From the NCBI GenBank assembly GCA_023129235.1, contig JAGMCN010000034.1, positions 1 through 38,015 of the forward strand: a stretch of DNA of 38,015 nucleotides, read 5' to 3'. Positions 1 to 8,171 of this stretch are shown one piece after another; position 1 is the first letter of the stretch; each line of letters opens with the position of its first letter. The notes under the pieces are model-generated. The model was not told where the DNA came from and searched no databases. It saw nothing but the letters and a program-made list of their open reading frames with translations. The position numbers and the translations under genes are program-made. Origin of the DNA: Caldifarciminota bacterium. GTDB lineage: Bacteria > Hydrothermota > UBA3073 > JACQXS01.

Positions 1-54
1 TAGAGCACCGGTTTCCTAAACCGGGGGTCGTGAGTTCGAGTCTCGCCAGGGGTA
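1..54 (+). tRNA. tRNA-Arg (anticodon CCU), 3' part only, truncated by window edge
   Basis: Anticodon stem CCGGT/ACCGG with 7-nt loop TTCCTAA (anticodon CCT); T-arm GTGAG-TTCGAGT-CTCGC; acceptor 3' strand CAGGGGT plus A. Confidence 0.9.
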
Positions 55-91
55 ATAGAAACTTAAAATGCAAAAGTCAAAGTTTAAAATT

Positions 92-114
92 GTTCGCAGA
101 ATCCTGTGGACAAG
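92..114 (-). repeat. Family B repeat copy 1 (plus strand GTTCGCAGAATCCTGTGGACAAG)
   Basis: Shares TTCGCAGAAT core with copies at 34812, 35076 and 36342. Confidence 0.75.
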
Positions 115-149
115 CAGAGAGTTTTAAATAATTAAAAAAGGGGGGAAGA

Positions 150-1250
150 ATGAATGAGCCAAAAGCAAAGATTAAAGAGGAGCTCAAGAAGTTTCTATCA
201 GAGAAATTGGTTAGTAGAGTGAAAAACTACAAGGTCAAAGGAATAAGCGAATCTGACACTAAAGCAAAACTTGTAGAACCATTATTTGAGAAATTAGGAT
301 GGGACCTTCGCGGAGAAGAAGTAATAAGAGAATATCCAATTGGGTTAGAGGTGAAACCTGTAGATTATTTATTTAAAATAGATGAAGAAGCTCAATTTCT
401 TATGGAAGTTAGGAAAATTAATGTTTCATTAGAAGACAAGTCAGGAATAATGGAACAGAGCAAAGCAAACAGTATTAACTGGTGCGTGTTCACAGATGGG
501 AATAAAATAGAGGTATATAATTCTGATTGGGCCGGAGATGTTAAGAATAAAAAGTTTTTTGAAGTCTCTTTGGAAAAGCTTTCTCAAGAATTTTCTGGGA
601 GATTTGATACATTTTTTGAGAGTGTATGGTTATTATCCAGAGAAAGCATGATATCTCGGGAGTTGGAAAAAGAGGGAGAAAGAGAATATGCCAAGAGAGT
701 AATTTTGGAGATATTTAAAGATGAAGAGACCTTGAAATTCATAGGCGGAAGAGCAAGAGTTAAAAAAGTAAAGGTGAAGATAGTAAGAAATGTTCTTAGG
801 GAATTGGAGATTAAAGAAGCTTTCCCTTTTCCATTAAGGCCCCCGGAGGAATTAGTTCCAAAAGAAAAAGAGGTTGCCTCGAAAATCGCATCTGCCAAAG
901 AATCCCCAAAAACAGTTGCTCCAACTGACCAAGAGGATGTTATGGGAGAGATTATAGAGCATATTCACGATTCCTCAGTAAAAGAGGCTTTTAAGACAGC
1001 GATAGATACATTTAGAAAATTCGGCAGGGATGTAAGCGAAGAGCCAACCAAGAAAGTTGTTGTTTATAAGGTTAAAAACAGGGGCTTTGCGAAGTTACAT
1101 CCTTATAGAAATTATTTTGAGATAAGCATCTTTAATTTAGCTCTTAGGAAATGGTTATCATTTGATGTTGAGCGAGAGACTTTAAACCGACTCCAAGATC
1201 GCATAGATAAAGCTAAAGATAGTTACAAGGAGCTCCGAAAAAGGAGATGA
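150..1250 (+). CDS. HsdR N-terminal-like (PD-(D/E)XK-type) domain protein with C-terminal DUF5655-like domain
   Basis: 366 aa ORF with RBS-like ggggggaag; N-terminal 'KLVEPLFEKLGWDLRGEEVIREYPIG...PVDYLF...FLMEVRK' resembles HSDR_N_2; C-terminal 'SVKEAFKTAIDTFRKFGRDVSEEPTKKVVVYKVKNRGFAKLHPYRNYFEISI' resembles DUF5655. Confidence 0.75.
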   Translation: MNEPKAKIKEELKKFLSEKLVSRVKNYKVKGISESDTKAKLVEPLFEKLGWDLRGEEVIREYPIGLEVKPVDYLFKIDEEAQFLMEVRKINVSLEDKSGIMEQSKANSINWCVFTDGNKIEVYNSDWAGDVKNKKFFEVSLEKLSQEFSGRFDTFFESVWLLSRESMISRELEKEGEREYAKRVILEIFKDEETLKFIGGRARVKKVKVKIVRNVLRELEIKEAFPFPLRPPEELVPKEKEVASKIASAKESPKTVAPTDQEDVMGEIIEHIHDSSVKEAFKTAIDTFRKFGRDVSEEPTKKVVVYKVKNRGFAKLHPYRNYFEISIFNLALRKWLSFDVERETLNRLQDRIDKAKDSYKELRKRR

Positions 1251-1966
1251 ATCTACCGGATAAAATAAGCGAATGGATTAAAGCCAAAGTAGATGAAGCG
1301 GGAGCAAAAGGAATTGTTCTTGGTTTGTCTGGAGGACTTGATTCAGCAGTTGTAGGGGTTTTGGCAAAGCAATCTTTAGGGAAAAATGTATTAGGAATCA
1401 TAATGCCCTGTCATAACGAGCAGGATTGCGAAGAAGATGCTAATCTCATCGCAACAAAATTCAAGATTAAGACAGCTCGCGTGGTTCTTGACAAGATTTT
1501 TGATGAACTCCTCAATGTTTTGCCTGATGCATCAAATCTAACTCAAGCTAATTTAAAGCCAAGACTCAGGATGCTTATTTTATATTATTTTGCGAATAAA
1601 CTAAATTATCTTGTGGCTGGGACTGGCAATAAGAGCGAGTTAACGGTCGGATATTTCACAAAGTATGGAGATGGGGGAGTTGACATTCTTCCTTTGGGTA
1701 GACTTTTGAAGACTCAGGTAATAGAGCTTGCGAAAGAGCTCAAAATACCTCAAAAAATAATAGAGAAAGCTCCTTCAGCAGATTTGTGGAAGGGGCAGAC
1801 AGACGAAGGAGAGCTTGGAATTTCGTATGCAGAACTTGACAAGACTATTCTGGCGATAGAATCTGGCAATCCAGAAACTACAGACCCAATGGTTTTAAAC
1901 AAGTTGCTCAATCTAATGCAAGCTTCAGAGCATAAAAGGTTGCCTGTCCCATTTTTAAAAACCTGA
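1247..1966 (+). CDS. nadE: NH3-dependent NAD+ synthetase
   Basis: SGGLDSAVVG P-loop, 'YLVAGTGNKSELTVGYFTKYGDGGVDILPLGRLLKTQV', 'PSADLWKGQTDEGELG'; ATGA overlap with upstream gene. Confidence 0.95.
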   Translation: MNLPDKISEWIKAKVDEAGAKGIVLGLSGGLDSAVVGVLAKQSLGKNVLGIIMPCHNEQDCEEDANLIATKFKIKTARVVLDKIFDELLNVLPDASNLTQANLKPRLRMLILYYFANKLNYLVAGTGNKSELTVGYFTKYGDGGVDILPLGRLLKTQVIELAKELKIPQKIIEKAPSADLWKGQTDEGELGISYAELDKTILAIESGNPETTDPMVLNKLLNLMQASEHKRLPVPFLKT

Positions 1967-1991
1967 ATTTTTTAGAATTTTAAAAATTAAG

Positions 1992-3785
1992 GTGAGAGAA
2001 AAAAGAATATCATCGCTTTTTTGTTTAACCTCTGCAATATTTTCAATTCTCCTAATAAGAATTATTGCACTTCAGCTAATGAATGTCCAAAAATACAAAC
2101 GACTTGCAAGAGAAAATTATGTAAAACCTCAAGTTGTAGAATCGCCAAGAGGAATAATATATAGCAGAGACAGAAAAGTACTTGCCGAGAATATTCCAAG
2201 TTATACAATTATTATAGATTCTAATCGGATAACAGAAGAGGAATATAGAGAATTTTCTTCATTTTTGAAGTTGCACAGCCATCCGGATAGTGTACCTTTA
2301 CAAACTGGAAGCCCGTGTCACTATGTAATAAATAAAATTCCTTTCTCAATAGTTTGTGATATTGAGGAACACAAAGAGGATTTTCCAAATGTTTCTATAA
2401 TAGCACGTCCAACAAGAAGATATCCTAATTATGAGATTTTTTCACACCTTTTGGGTTATACATCGGAGATTTCAAAAAAAGAGCTTAAAGCTCATCCCGG
2501 CTATAGATTAGGAACTACTATTGGTAAGTCAGGGATAGAAAAAAGTTATGAAGAATTTTTGCGTGGCAAAGATGGAACGAAGTATATAGAAGTGGATGTA
2601 AGAGGTCGTGAGCTCGAGCTTATATCTTATGTTTCTCCTGAGCCGGGTTGTGATATATGGCTTAATATTGATGCAGAACTTCAAATATTTGCTTATGAGA
2701 TTTTGCCAGATAGAGGAGCTTGTGTAGCAATGAACCCTCAAAGTGGTGAGATTCTATTGTGGGTATCAAAGCCGGGATTTGACCCAAATTTTTTCTCTGG
2801 AGGAATCCCTTCTAAAATATGGAGAGAATGGAGAGAAGATTCTCTTTCTCCTCTTTGGGACCGGGTAATGAAAGGATGTTTTCCTCCTGCTTCAGTTTTT
2901 AAGCTTATTACTGCTGCCGCTGGACTTGAAAAAGGAATAGTAGGTCCTCATACTAAACAACCAGTGCAATGCAATGGAAGTATGATGATTGGAAGAAGGG
3001 AATTCAAGTGTTGGGAGACTCACGGCTCTTTAAATTTAATAGATGCAATCGTTTACTCTTGTGATGTCTATTTTTACCAACTTGGAATCTTGCTTGGCGT
3101 CGAGAGAATAATGAGTCAAGCTAAAAAAGTTGGGCTTGGGGAGAAAACAGGAGTAGATATTCCAGGTGAACTTACTGGACTTATACCCTCAGAGAAATGG
3201 TATGACAAAAGATATGGCAAAGGTAGATGGAGTAAAGGAATTTCAGCAAATCTGTCGGTAGGACAAGGAGAGATACTTACCAGTCCACTTCAGATTTTGT
3301 ATTTTGTATCAGGAATTGCTAATCGCAAGGTTTTGAATACTCCGAGAATTGTAGCACGAGCAATAAGTTCAGATGGAGAAGAAGTTTTTTCAAACACTCC
3401 ACATTCTCGTACTCTCCCGTGGAGTGCTGAGACAATAGAAGTTTTAAGACAGGGGATGTTAGGAGTTGTGGAGAGGATTGATGGCACAGGAGGATTGGCG
3501 AGAGTTCCGGGAATAAAGGTAGCTGGGAAAACGGGAACAGCCCAGAATCCCGGCGGAGAGCACCATGCATGGTTTGTAGCTTTTGCCCCTTATGATAACC
3601 CTGAGATTTGTGTTGTGGTATTTATTGAAAATGGAGGGATGGGTGGTTCAGTAGCAGCCCCAATAGCAGGACAGATACTCAATAAGTTTTTCTACAAAAG
3701 TAAAGAGAGAATTTCTAAATCCGAAATCCTAAACTCTAAACAAATTCAAATGACCAAAATTCAAGACATATGTTTTGGATTTTGA
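1992..3785 (+). CDS. mrdA: Penicillin-binding protein 2 (peptidoglycan transpeptidase); GTG start; C-terminal ~20 aa derive from a repeat
   Basis: 'ESPRGIIYSRDRKVLAEN', 'PPASVFKLITA' (SxxK), 'YSCDVYFYQLG' (SxD-type), 'VAGKTGTAQNPGGEHHAWFVAFAP' (KTGT). Confidence 0.93.
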   Translation: MREKRISSLFCLTSAIFSILLIRIIALQLMNVQKYKRLARENYVKPQVVESPRGIIYSRDRKVLAENIPSYTIIIDSNRITEEEYREFSSFLKLHSHPDSVPLQTGSPCHYVINKIPFSIVCDIEEHKEDFPNVSIIARPTRRYPNYEIFSHLLGYTSEISKKELKAHPGYRLGTTIGKSGIEKSYEEFLRGKDGTKYIEVDVRGRELELISYVSPEPGCDIWLNIDAELQIFAYEILPDRGACVAMNPQSGEILLWVSKPGFDPNFFSGGIPSKIWREWREDSLSPLWDRVMKGCFPPASVFKLITAAAGLEKGIVGPHTKQPVQCNGSMMIGRREFKCWETHGSLNLIDAIVYSCDVYFYQLGILLGVERIMSQAKKVGLGEKTGVDIPGELTGLIPSEKWYDKRYGKGRWSKGISANLSVGQGEILTSPLQILYFVSGIANRKVLNTPRIVARAISSDGEEVFSNTPHSRTLPWSAETIEVLRQGMLGVVERIDGTGGLARVPGIKVAGKTGTAQNPGGEHHAWFVAFAPYDNPEICVVVFIENGGMGGSVAAPIAGQILNKFFYKSKERISKSEILNSKQIQMTKIQDICFGF

Positions 3786-3830
3786 ATTTAGATATTGTTT
3801 AGGATTTAGTGCTTTGAATTTAGGATTTAT
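3716..3830. repeat. ~115 bp AT-rich imperfect inverted repeat overlapping the mrdA 3' end
   Basis: Left arm TAAATCCGAAATCCTAAACTCTAAACAAATTC...; right arm reverse complement TAAATCCTAAATTCAAAGCACTAAATCC...AAATTC. Confidence 0.75.
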
Positions 3831-3839
3831 AAAAATAAG

Positions 3840-5615
3840 ATGGATTTTTGGGAAAGAATAAAGGAAAGAGTGCTTGTTGCTGATGGAGCAATGGGAACTC
3901 TTCTTTATGAGCGCGGAGTGCCAAAAGGTCATTGCTATGACGAGCTTAATCTGTCCAATCCAACACTCATTCAAGAAATACATAAAGCTTATCTTGATGC
4001 TGGTGCTGAGCTAATTGAAACTAATACCTTCGGGGCAAACGAGTATATTCTCTCAAAATACTATGACCTTGGTGAAAAAAGCAAAGAAATTAACTATAGA
4101 GGTGCGAAAATTGCAAGAGAAGTAGCGAGGGATAAATTTGTAGCTGGAACTGTAGGGCCGGTTACAAGACCACTTGAATCAAGAGAAAAGTTACAGTCAT
4201 CAGAAATAAAGGAGATTTTTACATCACAGATTCTTGCTCTTCTGGAAGGAGGAGTAGACCTCATTATCCTTGAGACTATGGCTTCTATTGATGAGCTTCT
4301 ATTGGGATTTCGGGCTGCAAGAGCAGTATGCGACCTACCTATAATATGCCAACTTTCATTTGCTGAAGATGGTCGCACAATTTTAGGTGTTGACCCTGTA
4401 GAGGCATCTATTAGACTTGACAAAGAAAAAGTCCAAATAATAGGTGCTAATTGCGGAATAGGACCCCAGAGCGTATATGAATCCATTCAGCGTATGGGGC
4501 ATATAACTCAGGCAACACTTTCAGCACAACCAAATGCAGGTAGAGCAAGTTGGACTGGAGAAAAGTTTGTGTATCCTGCTACACCAGAGTATTTTGCAGA
4601 CTACGCCAAACGTTATGTGAGTAGCGGAGTCTCGATAATAGGTGGTTGCTGTGGAACTACTCCTGCATACATATCTGCTATTAAAAACGCTGTTGAATCC
4701 TTAACTCCGAAGCCCAGAAAAATTGTGCAAATAAATGTAGGAGCAGGGTTGAAGCCCACTCCTACCGGTAGGGACGAGGTTACCTCGCCCCTACAACAAA
4801 TGCTTAAGGAGAAATTTGTTCTCAGTCTTGAACTTGAGCCACCAAAATCCACAAATGTTGAAAAAGAGTTACTCACAGCTGAAAGTTTTAAAAACTTAGG
4901 TGGGGATTGCGTTAATATATCAGATAATCCTATGGCGAGACTCCGGATGAGTCCTATTCCCCTTGCCCATATAATTCAGGATAAAGTGGATATTGAGGTA
5001 ATCCTACATTTTACCTGTAGAGACAGAAATCTCCTCGCAATTCAGTCTGACCTGATTGGAATGCATGCTCTGGGAATTCAGAACATACTTGCCCTAACAG
5101 GTGACCCACCATCAGTCGGGGATTATCCATTTGCAACAGCTGTTTTCGAAATTAACTCTGAAGGGCTTGTAGAAATCATAAACTCTCTTAACAATGGAAC
5201 AGACTGGCTCGGCAATCCAATTCCTAATCCAACTTCTTTTTTTGTGGGTGTTGCGAGTGGTTTAGACGGGCTATCCCGCACAAAGAAAAAAATAGCCAAA
5301 GGAGCAAGATTTATTCAAACTCAACCAATATTTGATATAGAGAATTTCCGAAAGTTTGTCTCGGAGTTCCCTGATATTCCTGTAATCGCAGGAATTCTTG
5401 TGCTTGGGAGCTTGCGACAGGCTGAGTTTATTCAAAATGAAGTCCCCGGAATTACTATCCCAGACCCAATAATGGAGAGAATGAAAAAAGGAGCTACTGA
5501 TGAGGGAGCAATTATTGCCAGAGAATTGCTTGGAGAGTTACGAAAGTTCTCCGATGGTGCGTGTATAATGATTCCAGGTGGAAAATATGAACTTATTAAG
5601 GATGTGCTAAAATGA
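3840..5615 (+). CDS. Bifunctional homocysteine S-methyltransferase / methylenetetrahydrofolate reductase (YitJ/BhmT-MTHFR type)
   Basis: 'DGAMGTLLYERG', 'GANCGIGP', 'IGGCCGTTP' Zn-Cys motifs of the HMT domain, followed by an MTHFR domain 'LSLELEPPKSTNVEKEL...ILALTGDPP...FIQTQPIFD'. Confidence 0.93.
   Translation: MDFWERIKERVLVADGAMGTLLYERGVPKGHCYDELNLSNPTLIQEIHKAYLDAGAELIETNTFGANEYILSKYYDLGEKSKEINYRGAKIAREVARDKFVAGTVGPVTRPLESREKLQSSEIKEIFTSQILALLEGGVDLIILETMASIDELLLGFRAARAVCDLPIICQLSFAEDGRTILGVDPVEASIRLDKEKVQIIGANCGIGPQSVYESIQRMGHITQATLSAQPNAGRASWTGEKFVYPATPEYFADYAKRYVSSGVSIIGGCCGTTPAYISAIKNAVESLTPKPRKIVQINVGAGLKPTPTGRDEVTSPLQQMLKEKFVLSLELEPPKSTNVEKELLTAESFKNLGGDCVNISDNPMARLRMSPIPLAHIIQDKVDIEVILHFTCRDRNLLAIQSDLIGMHALGIQNILALTGDPPSVGDYPFATAVFEINSEGLVEIINSLNNGTDWLGNPIPNPTSFFVGVASGLDGLSRTKKKIAKGARFIQTQPIFDIENFRKFVSEFPDIPVIAGILVLGSLRQAEFIQNEVPGITIPDPIMERMKKGATDEGAIIARELLGELRKFSDGACIMIPGGKYELIKDVLK
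4737..4765. repeat. Family A palindrome 1 (GTAGGAGCAGGGTTGAAGCCCACTCCTAC), in HMT/MTHFR CDS
   Basis: GTAGGAG/CTCCTAC terminal inverted repeat with GGG/CCC inner pairing. Confidence 0.9.
4768..4794. repeat. Family A palindrome 2 (GTAGGGACGAGGTTACCTCGCCCCTAC), in HMT/MTHFR CDS
   Basis: GTAGGG-A-CGAGGT-T-ACCTCG-C-CCCTAC, 12 bp of pairing with one symmetric mismatch. Confidence 0.92.
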
Positions 5616-5683
5616 ACCACAAGAGCATAGATACCGTCCTCTGCCTTTATGGGAAAATACTTTTCGGGGCTCAATAGTTAGGA

Positions 5684-6421
5684 ATGGGAAAAATGAATAT
5701 AAAAAGGTGTATTTTTGAGGGTGTTCTGATTTTTGGTACGGCTTTTACTTTATGGGCTGGAGACATTGCAAAATTTAATGATGTCTCTATACTTGATAAC
5801 GAAAATGCGTATGCAGTTGGAAATAATGGAGCGGTTATGAAAAAGACACAAGATAAGTGGAAAGAAATAAATCTTGCAGTAACTCCTCAAATTAAACAAA
5901 CTGAATGGGACTTTCGGGGTATATGCTTTGTAGATTCACAAACTGGCTGGATTGTTGGCAATAATGATGAGCAACAAGGTGTTGTGTTGAAAACAAAAGA
6001 TGGAGGAGAGAATTGGACTGCCGAGTTTCCAAAAGTAAGAGGTAAGGAGCTTCCATTTTATTGTATCAATTTCAGCAATGCAAGTATAGGATATATTGGA
6101 GCTGGCAATGGTTATGTGTTGAAAACTGTATATGGTGGTAAAAAGTGGATACCAACTGCCAAGCCAGTTCCTATTAGGATGTATAAGTCTAAATGTAAAG
6201 TTATAAGTTTATGGGTAGAGAGAGATTCTCCTCTTGGAGATCATGTGTGGGCTGAGGTAGTTACTGAAGAGGGGAAAAGAATGGTTTCGCGAAGTATAGA
6301 TGGAGGATGCAGTTGGGATATATGGGATCCTCTTTATGATAAAGAGTTTAGGGAGTTGTTTGGTATGACAAGAAATAATCCTGATTGGGTTAAGCCAAGT
6401 AGAGTAGATAGTAGCGAGTAG
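5684..6421 (+). CDS. Ycf48/BNR-like beta-propeller secreted protein
   Basis: Signal-like N-terminus; 'NENAYAVGNNGAVMKKTQDKW...GICFVDSQTGWIVGNN...VVLKTKDGGENW'. Confidence 0.7.
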   Translation: MGKMNIKRCIFEGVLIFGTAFTLWAGDIAKFNDVSILDNENAYAVGNNGAVMKKTQDKWKEINLAVTPQIKQTEWDFRGICFVDSQTGWIVGNNDEQQGVVLKTKDGGENWTAEFPKVRGKELPFYCINFSNASIGYIGAGNGYVLKTVYGGKKWIPTAKPVPIRMYKSKCKVISLWVERDSPLGDHVWAEVVTEEGKRMVSRSIDGGCSWDIWDPLYDKEFRELFGMTRNNPDWVKPSRVDSSE

Positions 6422-6432
6422 TTAGTAGATAG
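6398..6432. repeat. Degenerate AGTAG repeat tract containing the stop codon of ORF 5684-6421
   Basis: AGTAGAGTAGATAGTAGCGAGTAGTTAGTAGATAG. Confidence 0.7.
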
Positions 6433-6436
6433 GGAA

Positions 6437-8083
6437 ATGATAAGACTTTTAAACAGTAAGGTGAGGATTTATCCCTTGCGAATAAGAATATTTTTTATAA
6501 GTTTTATTGTTTTAACTCCAAGCCTCGTATATCCTTTAGAGCTTCATAACCTGGAGCTTGTGCTGGAAATTATGAGACCCGATACCTCTTCAATACATTC
6601 ACCTTTGGGGATTGGACTTGCCAGTGGAGATGTAAATGGAGACGGGTTTAGTGATATTATTGTAGGAGGAGGGGGGATTGGATACGATAAGTGTGTATGT
6701 GTCTATTATGGTGGAGAGACCCCAGACCCCACTCCTGATGTAATTATTATGCAAAAACCAGAAGATGAGGGGAATGCCTTTGGTAATTATGTAACAGTGG
6801 GAGATATAAATGGTGATGGATATGACGATGTAATGATAGGCGGTGGTTACCAAAGCCGCGCATATTTTGGAGGCGACCCAATGGACTCATTGCCTGATTT
6901 AATGCTAGAGTGTGGAGAATGGATGGGATGTGGTGACTTAAATAATGATGGATATGACGATTGGGCAATTGGACAGTGTGTCTGGGATGAAGGAAGAGGA
7001 AAAGTAATTATTTATTTTGGTGATTCTATTCCTGACATAATCCCTGATATTGTCTTATATGGTGAAGAGATTGGAAGAGGAAATTTTGGAGGGAGTATCC
7101 AGAGCGGGTTCGATGTGAATGGTGATGGATATGAGGATTTGTTTATATCTGCTAAAGGATATTATGGAAATAATGGGACCTGGCAGTATCAGGGTAAAAC
7201 TTATATTTATTATGGAGGTGACCCGATGGATACGGTTCCTGATGTTACAATGCTTGGCAAGTGCCCTTGGGACTTTTTTGGTATACCTGCGCTTGTGCCA
7301 GACCTTACCGGCGATGGATTTGATGATGCCTGTGTAGGGGACCCACTTGACAATGTGCATGATACGGTTTATTCTTACTGGGGTGGAAATCCGATGGATA
7401 GTGGAGTTGATTTAATCTTTAGCGGTGAATACTCTCGCAATCGATTTGGAAATTCAATTGGAGGTATAGAAAAAGTACACCCAAGCGGTTCAAAAGCAGT
7501 AAGTATTGGGAGTTGTTGTTATCCTGATCCTTATATTGATACTCTTCTACGTGGTAAAGTTTATGTTTATTTAGGAGGGACATCTCTTGACATTGTAGTT
7601 GATGCCTGGGCAGTTGGTGTAGATAGCCAGGAGATAGGATGGGTGGTTGCAAGTGCTGGTGATGTTGATGGCGATGGGATAGATGAAATTATGTTCTCAA
7701 ATTACGCGGCATTATCTTATATTCCTCACAAAGTCTGGATATGCAAGTATACGGGACCGGGGGTGGAAGAAACCAATTATCAATTAGCAATTAACAATTA
7801 TCAATTAGCAATTTCTCCAAATCCAGTTGTTCGGAGAGCAGTCATTAATTATCAGTTGCCAGTTAAAAGTAAGGTATCACTGGAAATTTATGATGTTAGT
7901 GGGAGATTAGTGAAGAAATTGTTTGATAAGTCCCAAAAGTTAGGGCAGTATGAAGTTATATGGAACGGGACTGATGAGAAAGGGAAGTCAGTGGCATCAG
8001 GAGTCTATGTTTTTAAGTTAAAAGTAAAAAGTGAAAAGTTGGAAGTTGAAAGGACAAAGAAGATACTTTTTTTAAAAGAGTAA
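6437..8083 (+). CDS. FG-GAP/integrin-alpha-like propeller protein with C-terminal FlgD-Ig/Por-type sorting domain
   Basis: Repeated 'GDVNGDGFSDIIVGGG', 'GDINGDGYDDVMIGGG', 'GDLNNDGYDDWAIG'; C-terminus 'LEIYDVSGRLVKKLF...VIWNGTDEKGKSVASGVYVFKL'. Confidence 0.85.
   Translation: MIRLLNSKVRIYPLRIRIFFISFIVLTPSLVYPLELHNLELVLEIMRPDTSSIHSPLGIGLASGDVNGDGFSDIIVGGGGIGYDKCVCVYYGGETPDPTPDVIIMQKPEDEGNAFGNYVTVGDINGDGYDDVMIGGGYQSRAYFGGDPMDSLPDLMLECGEWMGCGDLNNDGYDDWAIGQCVWDEGRGKVIIYFGDSIPDIIPDIVLYGEEIGRGNFGGSIQSGFDVNGDGYEDLFISAKGYYGNNGTWQYQGKTYIYYGGDPMDTVPDVTMLGKCPWDFFGIPALVPDLTGDGFDDACVGDPLDNVHDTVYSYWGGNPMDSGVDLIFSGEYSRNRFGNSIGGIEKVHPSGSKAVSIGSCCYPDPYIDTLLRGKVYVYLGGTSLDIVVDAWAVGVDSQEIGWVVASAGDVDGDGIDEIMFSNYAALSYIPHKVWICKYTGPGVEETNYQLAINNYQLAISPNPVVRRAVINYQLPVKSKVSLEIYDVSGRLVKKLFDKSQKLGQYEVIWNGTDEKGKSVASGVYVFKLKVKSEKLEVERTKKILFLKE
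7774..7814. repeat. 21-bp tandem duplication in coding sequence (CAATTATCAATTAGCAATT)
   Basis: CAATTATCAATTAGCAATTAA followed by CAATTATCAATTAGCAATTT; encodes NYQLAINNYQLAI. Confidence 0.9.
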
Positions 8084-8171
8084 GAGGAAATAGTAATGCT
8101 TAAGAGAGATACAGAGATTAGATATATAAATGTTTTCCTCTGTGCTCTCTGTGGTTAAAAAAGGAGATAAA

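Noticed and set aside
584-898. Minus-strand ORF opposite the HsdR_N-like gene
   Set aside because: Antisense to a well-supported CDS, no recognisable domain, low-complexity composition.
7055-7360. Antisense and alternate-frame ORFs within the FG-GAP gene (also 6599-6853, 6747-6968, 7119-7337, 7419-7652)
   Set aside because: They arise from the repetitive GDVNGDG coding DNA read in other frames; no independent support.
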